A DNA stretch of 64,000 nt from Fragilaria radians (taxonomy: Eukaryota; Bacillariophyta; Fragilariophyceae; Fragilariales; Fragilariaceae), in the NCBI GenBank assembly GCA_900642245.1, contig CAAAJI010000007.1, positions 358,362 through 422,361 on the forward strand. Direction: 5' to 3'. The first letter of the stretch is position 1; each line of letters opens with the position of its first letter. Position numbers and translations under genes: made by a program. Positions 56,001-64,000 of the stretch are shown one piece after another. The notes under the pieces were generated by a model. It did no database searches. It saw only the letters and a program-made list of their open reading frames with translations, and was not told the origin of the DNA.

Positions 56001-59000
56001 TGATGACGTCAAAAATTGACAAAACCACAATTGAAGACTGGAGTCATAAGTCAATCACGCACGCAAGAGAGTGACGTATGATCACGGATTAAACTGCGAA
56101 CAAATATTTGCTGACGATAGAGAACTTGTTCTATGTAACTCAACAGAGAATCAGCATATTGTCTAGCAAATGCAATTAAAAGGTGGATGGAAAGTGTTTC
56201 GGAATAACATAGAAATATTAATAAAGAAGAAGGAATTCAAGGAAATAACCTTTGGCTAGAAGGTCAAGTCAAGTCAATCTTGTACGTATTGACTATAAAA
56301 TTGGTTTGAAGTCAATGGAAATCGATTTCGTCTCGTCACATAGGACAAAGGTCGTTGCAGAAAACACGACATTGGTTGCAGAGTTTACGAGAGACTAAAT
56401 TCATGAATCGGAATTGCTAAGGCTAAAGACAATACTGAAGACTTTTGTTTAATATTATAGGATTAAACTGTTTTTTTAATTCATAAGTAAAACTTTCCTA
56501 ATTGCATTTTCCAGTCATCAAGACATCATCTGGGCAAGGTAGTGGAGCCTAGAATTCAAGATTAAGGAAGCATTTGTTTAGGCTGACATAGACTGATGGA
56601 ATCTAGGTGGTATATATGTTTGCTTCTAGTGCAAAGCCTATAGTACGGAGAATGTTAAGGCGTCGTTAAAGATACTTGTTTCTTTCTTCCAGAAGACATC
56701 CAGATGTTTGACGTAGAAAATATGTTGGTGCTAAGCAAAGTAAACAACTTTTATTTCAAGCTACTTTTACAGGATAAAAAGTCAATATTGCAAGTCTAGA
56801 TTCTAAGATTTCAAGGACAGAAGGAGATTTAACTTTAGTGACGTAGTGCCTTTCCGGATTAAAGCTAACGAAAATAGTGTCCAGAATGTGAGATATCAAT
56901 TCATATCCAACAAGAATTTTCTCTGTCAAAAAATAGCAAGCCCCGTTGATCGCCTTAAAGAAAGTAAATCAAAGAGTATTTCATTCTCAAGGAATTTCTT
57001 GGATCATGACGAACAGCTGAGAAGACGATGCTAACATAAAGAAATGAAGATACAGATTTAATTTGAGCAGAGCAGGGCATTTTTCCATCTATCTGAATAC
57101 CAATTTAATGTTCCTCAAAGATTCTGCCTCACTTCGTCATGCATATGAAATAATAAAATAGCATTTTGGAATCAAAACTTATCCTTACCAAGTAAACCAG
57201 ATTTTACTCAGAATAACAACGACAGATAAAGTGAAACTTAAATTGATCAAAAACCGAAAATTTTGGATTTTCTGAAGCTTCATTTGAAGCCATCCTTTTT
57301 TGATCTGTTCAATAATCAAATTCTCGCAATGAACGCACTAGAGCGACAACTCTATGAGGCAAGAAGAGACGAGTCTTCCTAGTCGAAACACCATAGATAA
57401 ATAATGTCAAAAAGGCAAAGCATCTCCGGTCCAGAGTGTCCCTCAAGAGAATTGAATAGGCAACTTTACCCCTGATTCCTTAAATCGAAGTCTGAATATA
57501 TTTTTGTTGTAGAAGAATTTCATGTCCTACTTATTCCATCAAAGGAATTAGTGCATCAATGAAATCCTACAAATCAAGTGAATCCAGCAAGATCGAAAAA
57601 AGGATATTGCATTAAAGTCATAAAGTTGAATTAATTATCTAGAAAAGTCTCAAATTAAGGTCATCTACAAGTAGACTAATCTTACAGGATAAATGAGGAT
57701 CTATGTTGTACTCTACTTTACACGTTAAGGTTGTCTACAAGTAGAGTGACCTGGTGGATTTTAAAAGTTATTCAAATAAAATGCTAATAAATCAATGGGA
57801 AAAAATGCCAATGCACAAATTAGAAACTAATCGAATATTCTCACATCCTGTGACCAAGGAAAAACGCTACATCGCTAAACAATGTACTAGATTTTGAATT
57901 AAAGAATTTTTAAGGGGTGATTGACCTAAATCAGGGGAGGACTCGGATCCAGTAATTTTTTCAAATCATCAATTGCCAAGTGACAAAGCGCCAGCCAAGA
58001 AACCATAAACTAAATAAAAATCGTGTGGAGATAAGATCCAACAAAGCAAAAAGAGGGCAATGACATAACAAGTGGGAGTATCAGAGAACTTTTACCCAAG
58101 ATAGTTTAGCATTGTGGGTAAATGGCATCGCAGAAAATTAAGATATGCCCGTAGTACTTACTGAATATAGCTGTGTTGAATAACGAATCATTCATGCCTC
58201 ATACTTCCAATTTGGATGAATGCGCTCATTGCCAACACACAGGATAGTTCTTAGGAATGATTTACGGAGGAAAAGCAAAAAAGGAATTCCATTTCATCTA
58301 TTATGACACTAGAAATGAATCTATGATGACAATGGAAATGAATTGCTAATAAAGTATTAATCACTTTATGATAAATAAAACTAAAGATATATGCCATTAA
58401 CATGCAATACACGAGAGCCATTGAAAAAAGAGAAACGAATTTCAATAGATCATACTACAAAAAGCAATTTCTTGTAGCAAAAATACGTGGTTGAATGACA
58501 AGAGTACTTGTCAACCAGCAATATAAGCCACAAGATATTTCAATGGCTGCAACATGCAACAAAGGTGGTCATCAGTACCCACATCAGGCAATTTGATTTG
58601 ATGAAGTCTCTTTCTTCAAGAAAATATAATAAGACCGAGAAAAGATGACTATTTATTCGCAAATAATAGTTACATAATTTCCTATCTTATCATCTGAATT
58701 GTTTCTACATCATGATTCTTTGACACTGTTCAGTTCGTTGCCGTAGACTAAGTGCGTCGCCTTGATTCATTTTTTTCTTGGTTCGAACAAAGAATGATCA
58801 AATCATGAACTGGAATTCTTTACCGACATCTTGAAAGTCCTAGTTTTTTCGCGACGTCAAAAGGATACTTTACAATTCTCGTGCTTTGATTCCTAAGCTT
58901 AACTCTGGATACATCTCGTAATACTCTCATTAGGTATTATAGTTCTTATGCATAACATAGTATTGAATCAAATCCTAGAAAATATAATCGACGATAGTTG

Positions 59001-59100
59001 AACTTCGATGCCTCTTATCAAGATGAATCAACCATTAAGAATTGTTTTGCACCGTTCTGTTGCATCGAGATACGCTTATCAACATCAACTTCTCCAACAT
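56001..59100. other. Long AT-rich spacer
   Basis: About 3.1 kb with no ORF over 64 codons apart from frames overlapping the end of the next gene. A repeated word TAAGGTYRTCTACAAGTAGA, with internal dyad TCTAC-AA-GTAGA, occurs at about 57656 and 57726, 70 bp apart. Nothing else was recognised. Confidence 0.4.
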
Positions 59101-60687
59101 TTAGACACAATCAAGTCGTGACAAAACCAGGTTCATCCATGAACGAGTCATTGCCTCAAGAACATCCAATCCTGGATGGACAAGATGCTTTCCAACAGAG
59201 TTTACTCGATCTACCTCTCTATTATCCGGTCGTGCAAGAGATAGCCAATATGCATCGATAACCACGATGTTCTTAAATTCATCAAAAACCCGAAACGCAA
59301 TGTTGTTCAATTGATGAACAAAATGTGGTGATAGTGAGTAGGGTTGTTCTACAGACGGTAACCAAGCAGCCCCGTAATTACCCCATTTCATCCAGCCTGC
59401 AGAAGTTGTCTGAAATATGTTTAAGCGAGTGGGAATAGAAGATATGGCTCTGGCAAGTAAAGTTAGCTTTTCTTGATACTCTTCGACACAGAGATATTGC
59501 TCGGGTGAACGCATACTAACGGGTCGAAGCTTCTCATTTTTTCCGCTACAAAATAGGCCGATGTCGTGTAATCCAGAGTTGAAAATAACTATGACTTCCT
59601 GCGTGGGATCAATTCTTTGAAGTTCTAATGTAACATAATCGATATTTTGAATGATACCACCTTTCACGCGAATCATAGTAACCTTAATTAATGTATTTGT
59701 CAAATTTAACATAAGCTTCATCTGCATAACCATAACGGAATCTCCTATGAAAATGAGATGTAACGGTATAGCCTTGAAACAGCTGTGATGTCCATTTAAA
59801 ACTTCAGACCATAGGTCAATAGGAATCAGATTACAATTCGTAGGTTGAAATTTTGTCCAGACACCAAGTGAATTTCTTCCCTCTTGATAGCCGCGAAGCG
59901 TTACAGCTTTTTTGTTGTGTAACGTTTTATATCTATCCCAATTAACTTTATTTACAACTTTCCACGAACCCAATCGGAGTCCATCATAAAGAGATTGGAC
60001 TTCTAAATCATGAATTTGGCAAAATCTGGATTCCGTCGGAATGGTGACGTCTTTCTCATTTGAAACTTCGACACCAAAAGGGAAACCAGCAATAAGAAAG
60101 CCTTCATAGGCAGGATCTCGGGGCGATCTTGCTGCCTTTGACTTTGAGAGTGGAAAATTTCCAACATCTTCTCCCTTTGAAAACGTCAAAACCACTTCTA
60201 CCCAATAGTTCCCCGGAAATCGAGGCAGAAATTCGATCTTATATCGATAATTGTCCAACGAAGTTACCTGTCCAGTAAGTATGGATGGTCCATACATCCG
60301 AACATAAAATTGAGCCCAAAGTCTCGTGGAACATTTTTCAGATTTACATGTGACAACAATTGTGAATACTTGATTTACATCATGAAGTTGAGGTGACGTA
60401 TATTCAATTCGATAAAAGGGGGCATCCGTTGTATCAGGTCGTGCCCACCCGGTATAACCAGGTAATTCACCAATTACGACGGAAGGTAGAGAGTGTTTAC
60501 GATATTCGGAATGTCGTCTTGCCCGCGAATTCGTATAGAAGGTTGCATTTTTTTTGGTTGGAATGTCGATGGGAAAATACATAGAGAGAGACTCATGATG
60601 CTTCAATTCACAAAGTAAACACGATGCAAGTAATTGTGTTGCGAAAACAGCAAGAGATAATTTGGTGAATGCAGTCAATCTATTCAT
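59101..60687 (-). CDS. PC-esterase/SGNH-like secreted or type II membrane protein
   Basis: Single exon, 528 residues from ATG 60687. A hydrophobic N-terminus (LSLAVFATQLLASCLL) is a signal peptide or membrane anchor. Residues about 90-210 resemble an Ig/filamin-like sandwich (YRYKIEFLPRFPGNYWVEV). A Cys-rich segment (FCQIHDLEVQSLYDGLRLGSW, just before the catalytic part) recalls the start of TBL/NXPE-type domains. The SGNH-like core has IFIGDSV (nucleophile Ser near 317), FNSGLHD near 369-375 (block III-like) and GKHLVHPG near 499-506 (His). This layout matches PC-esterase proteins that acetylate or de-acetylate glycans in the Golgi or at the cell surface. Whether this one acts on cell-wall polysaccharide is unknown. 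Confidence 0.68.
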   Translation of the reverse strand: MNRLTAFTKLSLAVFATQLLASCLLCELKHHESLSMYFPIDIPTKKNATFYTNSRARRHSEYRKHSLPSVVIGELPGYTGWARPDTTDAPFYRIEYTSPQLHDVNQVFTIVVTCKSEKCSTRLWAQFYVRMYGPSILTGQVTSLDNYRYKIEFLPRFPGNYWVEVVLTFSKGEDVGNFPLSKSKAARSPRDPAYEGFLIAGFPFGVEVSNEKDVTIPTESRFCQIHDLEVQSLYDGLRLGSWKVVNKVNWDRYKTLHNKKAVTLRGYQEGRNSLGVWTKFQPTNCNLIPIDLWSEVLNGHHSCFKAIPLHLIFIGDSVMVMQMKLMLNLTNTLIKVTMIRVKGGIIQNIDYVTLELQRIDPTQEVIVIFNSGLHDIGLFCSGKNEKLRPVSMRSPEQYLCVEEYQEKLTLLARAISSIPTRLNIFQTTSAGWMKWGNYGAAWLPSVEQPYSLSPHFVHQLNNIAFRVFDEFKNIVVIDAYWLSLARPDNREVDRVNSVGKHLVHPGLDVLEAMTRSWMNLVLSRLDCV

Positions 60688-61589
60688 GATGAACAATAAT
60701 GTGATTCGTTTTTTGTAAATCACAATCCCTGAGTTGTGTGAACACGTGTGATCAGGTAGAAGGTTTTCTTCTACTGTTTATCAAAAAGGACATGAACATT
60801 TACAAGCAAAATTATCTGTTCGCCATTTCTCACATCGAGAGATTTATTCTGCAATTTCCATACCCTTCTGGCCGGTCGGACACCTTTTATGCATCCAATG
60901 GTGAACAAGAATAATAACATGAGGAGGAACCAAGAGAACGCGAAAAAATTGGGTCGTTTCTAACGTTTGAGAGTTTGAGGGGTTCCTAAAAATAGCTCTC
61001 GATATCTGATAACAATCGTGGGCTGTCTATCACTTTACAGTAAGTTCTACAGATATGAGACTGTATGACGATATTGAACCAAACCGCTGGTTATTCAACC
61101 CTGAGTTATCCCTTCACTTTAAGGTACACTAAGCACTACCAACGATAAACTTTTTTCACAACTAGAGGGTGGCGTTTGAAAAATGGAATGAACGAGCTGA
61201 TTGCTATACGCTCTTTACTTTGTTGGATGGTTATGCTTTTCATCTACCTCCAAGAGTTTTCACATTTCAGTAAATTTAGAAACTTACATCTTGTGACTTT
61301 AGCAAATACAAACAGTTGTCATTCTACGGTTCAAGGTATTAATCTCTTCTTAGTTTGATATGTTAGTATCATATAAATGTAATATTTAACGTATGCACCA
61401 TCAATATTGTTGATTTGTTTGATGTGTGCTTTTTTAAACCAGTTCTAAGTTGAGCTCTGGATTATTCGATTTGGCTACCGCGAAATAAAACATCATATAC
61501 GAAGTCGGCAGGCCAGATCTATTGTGAAACGTTTTAGTAGGAGGACCCGATAAGCAGGTACGTAGAAAAAGTTTTTTGAGCAATCGGTC
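60688..61589. other. Spacer between the PC-esterase-like gene and the MULE relic
   Basis: About 0.9 kb, no ORF over 60 codons and no clear inverted repeat that could be a MULE terminus. It contains the promoter of the minus-strand gene. Confidence 0.35.
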
Positions 61590-62870
61590 TAAAGTGAAAA
61601 AAGCATTGAAAATGAAGTACCAAAAAAAGGGGGTTGTATATGTTATAAAGACAAGTAATCCCAATCGAATCACTCTAGTATGCGCTAGAAGTGGGGAGTA
61701 TTGAAACACAGCCAATATACAGAAGACCAAGACAGAAAGAGGCAAATTCACTTCAAAACGTTGGTTGCCCATCTCAGGTTGGAGTATTTCAGAAGAAAGG
61801 AAAGGATAAACAACTGCCACAACCATTCTTCCTATGAAACAATTGGGTATGACATTGTCCGTCAACCAATGAAGATGAAAGAGAACACATTATGGCCATC
61901 TTATCCATGATAAAAGCAGTATTCAACAATGAACACACAACAACTCGCGAAGTACAAAATCAGCAAACTAAAGCACGAAACAATCTCCCGAATAGAAGAA
62001 TGCCCATTGAAGCCTTAATGGATGCTGTTTCCTCTGAAGATATTTGCATAATGTCTTTTTGGAGGAGAAAAGTCGTTGGAGTATTTGTGGCACCAGAACA
62101 AATACTGATCTTATCCAAATATTCAATCCTGTGTTTTGAATGCACTGTACATATAAAACAAACAAATTTAGGATGCCAATGCCTAACATTATTGGCATCA
62201 AATCAACACATCACACCTTTGATGCAGCGTTTGCATTCTTGCGTAATGAAGAGTGATCTACTTACAAATGGGAGTTGGAACCGTTTGCTACAATTGTGAT
62301 TCCAAGGTAATATGTACAAATAGGGAGCTTGCATTAATGGATACCAAAATTATTTTTTTCAATGCAAAATCATGTTGTCTACGTGGCACATCAACAAAAA
62401 TTTGATGCCAAACAGCAATTTTTTTTCTTAAACTCGAAAACAAAAAAACTAGAATGATATGGTTTCCAGCATAGGGATATCAATTCATCATAAAGAGTGG
62501 GACTTCCTAAAAAATATGATAAAAATCTAGAATACCTTAACTACATTAAAGTGAAATGGATGCCTTATAAAGAGAGAATTGTTGGATGCCGTACAAATCA
62601 ATTTTTCACTTTGGCAGAATTAACACATCAAGCGTAGAAGGTATTCTCCATTTTTTTGAAACCATTCCTTCGATTAGGCAGATTAAATGTAATGGTGGTT
62701 TGAAAAAGGTAAAAGTTGATGCTGGACAAACATCGAAGCAGTTAATGGTTCATATTGAATCAGAAAAGGCGAGGCGGTTCCACCGATATCACCTTGACTC
62801 TGTTCAATATATTTTGTTGAATATGTTACATATAACTATGTCTGCGAAGGTCACTTCTGCAGTACCGTGA
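61590..62870 (+). mobile_element. Decayed Mutator-like (FAR1/MULE) transposase
   Basis: Plus-strand fragments follow the order of FAR1-type MULE transposases. A FAR1 zinc-finger-like part comes first (ITLVCARSGEYxNTANIQKT, then GCP in another frame and CHNHSSYETIG). Next are HTTTREVQNQQTKARNNL and RMPIEALMDAVSSED (about 61935-62040). The MULE core follows: CTYKTNKFRMPMPNIIGI, HTFDAAFAFLRNEE and STYKWELEPFATIVIPR. Last is PYKxxFHFGRINTSSVEGI near 62586-62650. At least three frame changes and several stops make it inactive. MULEs move by cut-and-paste and FAR1 proteins include domesticated relatives. The minus-strand hydrophobic ORF at 61434-61865 is most likely a shadow of this relic. Terminal inverted repeats were not found by eye. 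Confidence 0.68.
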
Positions 62871-63079
62871 ATCGTTTTTACCTTACTTTGTGAACATTCT
62901 TGAGTAGCGCTGGGAAGCCTAACAGGTCAATGGTTGATTTGTTAATGAGAAGTATCCACAAAATTAGAGTATTATACTTACAAATGAAGCTTGAATTCAT
63001 ATGACCAGCTTGATTAAACTGGAATCCACCGCAATGATAGTGTGAACCACATCATTGCCAGAAGTACTCTGATTGTCCA
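62871..63079. other. Spacer between two transposon relics
   Basis: AT-rich DNA without recognised content. Confidence 0.3.
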
Positions 63080-63390
63080 TTGTATTCGACTTCATGTTTG
63101 AAGTTTCGGTTGAATTACTTTTGCCTCATTCTCTTTCTGATTTGTAGGACATTTATTTGCATAGTGCCCAAGTTTTACATTTATCTGTTTCTTTTCTGTT
63201 TGAATTCATTATAACACTTGACTTTGCAAATGACACACCACCACTTCCACGCCCATTTCTGCCTCGATGATTCAACTTCCATGACTGAAGGTAGCTGTTC
63301 TGCTATTTATCAAGGAGCCTGGAGAATTTGCCTGTGTTGGCACCAAGTATGAAAATGAGTGCTCCTTTCTCCATATAAAGTTAGAGTAAT
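63080..63390 (-). mobile_element. Decayed retrotransposon Gag end with zinc-knuckle remnant
   Basis: Minus-strand reading gives LGANTGKFSRLLDK, SWKLNHRGRNGRGSGGVSF (a Gly/Arg/Asn-rich linker), then KC and, after a one-base frame change, KLGHYANKCP, the second half of a CCHC knuckle. A little further DNQST occurs, which could be a variant of the aspartic-protease motif that follows Gag in LTR elements. Stops and the frame change show decay. It may be of the same class as the fragment at 42.8 kb, but they do not overlap in sequence. Confidence 0.42.
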
Positions 63391-64000
63391 CAAACATGAC
63401 CCACATTAGTTTTATTGAAATGAGTGAAAAAGGGATAAAACGATATATGCATCTGCTCTAATTCAATAATCTGCGTTTTGAATCATCTTCTTTCTTATCT
63501 GGAGTTGCTTCCTTTTCTGAATGCCTTATACAGGCTGTCAGGTTTCCGTAATTTATAATTCTTTTTTGCATGCTACGCGGAGTAAACAAATGATATTGTA
63601 AACGGGAATCACTTAGCAACACAGACAAAACGACTCACGCTCAGTTAAAGCAAGGTCGGCCGTATGATTAAGGAAGAAAGATTGAATAGGATCACAATCT
63701 GAGTGTTGACAGTATTTTAGCCTACATAGTATCAACAATGATTGAAAACATTCAATGTCTATGCACTGTTTTGAAGCGCTACACAAGAAATGATGTTAAA
63801 GTAATACACTTTGCTACTTATTAACATAATGAGATAATCGACTGAAAAATTCTCAATATTCCTGGTCAACTACTTAAAGTTTAGTGTGTTAATCTTAGCT
63901 TCATAGCATAACCCAAAGTATCCTAAACTTGTAGTTATCAAAAAGGGATATTTTCCTGCTGAGTTAAACTGAACGTTAGAGGAAATCTATGAAATCATCT
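63391..64000. other. Right-edge spacer
   Basis: AT-rich DNA to the window edge, with no ORF or repeat that could be supported. Confidence 0.35.

Noticed and set aside
61434..61865. 143-codon minus-strand ORF with hydrophobic segments
   Set aside because: It lies antisense to the FAR1-like part of the MULE relic and its hydrophobicity follows from the reverse complement of charged codons.
20..63590. A shared 16-mer TGCTACGCRGAGTAAA near 28 and near 63567
   Set aside because: One mismatch in 16 bases between two places in 64 kb is expected many times by chance; there is no extended similarity around it.

Overview
The window looks like nuclear DNA of a photosynthetic stramenopile, most likely a diatom. 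It is AT-rich. Genes have one to three exons, with GT-AG introns of about 60-170 nt. Several products are typically eukaryotic: calreticulin, Vps34, RFC2, eIF3h, PIG-Q and a cap methyltransferase. Plastid-type proteins (shikimate kinase, YbaB, fibrillin) begin with a signal peptide; the shikimate kinase carries an Ala-Phe motif (TEAF-TAP) like the ASAFAP signal of complex red plastids. The species cannot be named from the sequence alone. A 257-nt run of N lies at 44878-45134.

Layout, left to right: SVIP-like p97-binding protein (+), plastid shikimate kinase (-), eIF3h (+), YbaB/EbfC nucleoid protein (-), calreticulin (+), SET-domain methyltransferase (-), RFC2 (-), broken OTU-like gene (-), CMTR1-like cap methyltransferase (+), PIG-Q/GPI1 (-), cytosolic lysyl-tRNA synthetase (-), Vps34 (+), fibrillin/PAP (-), secreted DUF6817-like protein (+), mitochondrial-type DnaJ (-), ABHD4/5-like hydrolase (+), YqeH/NOA1-type permuted GTPase (-), protein-kinase-like protein (+), CMSS1-like ribosome-biogenesis protein (-), KIX-TAZ-bromodomain coactivator (-), PC-esterase-like secreted protein (-). 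Genes tend to sit in tight convergent or divergent pairs 60-310 bp apart. These pairs are separated by AT-rich spacers of 1-8 kb.

After about 40.7 kb gene density falls. The spacers there hold decayed mobile elements: a Copia-like fragment beside a LINE endonuclease relic (42.8-44.6 kb), a FAR1/MULE transposase relic (61.6-62.9 kb), a Gag-like zinc-knuckle relic (63.1-63.4 kb) and two unidentified eroded coding stretches (54.0-54.8 and 55.3-56.0 kb). No tRNA, rRNA, CRISPR or operon-like structure was seen.

Functional threads: ER quality control and trafficking (SVIP-like, calreticulin, Vps34, PIG-Q); plastid biology (shikimate kinase, YbaB, fibrillin, possibly the GTPase and kinase-like protein); translation and ribosome assembly (eIF3h, LysRS, CMSS1, YqeH-like); nuclear information processing (RFC2, CMTR1-like, KIX-TAZ-bromodomain). 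No single new multigene system is evident. The most notable items are the SVIP-like protein, the HAT-less CBP-like coactivator, the QDEF calreticulin, the paired dyads in the OTU/CMTR1 promoter and the transposon relics.
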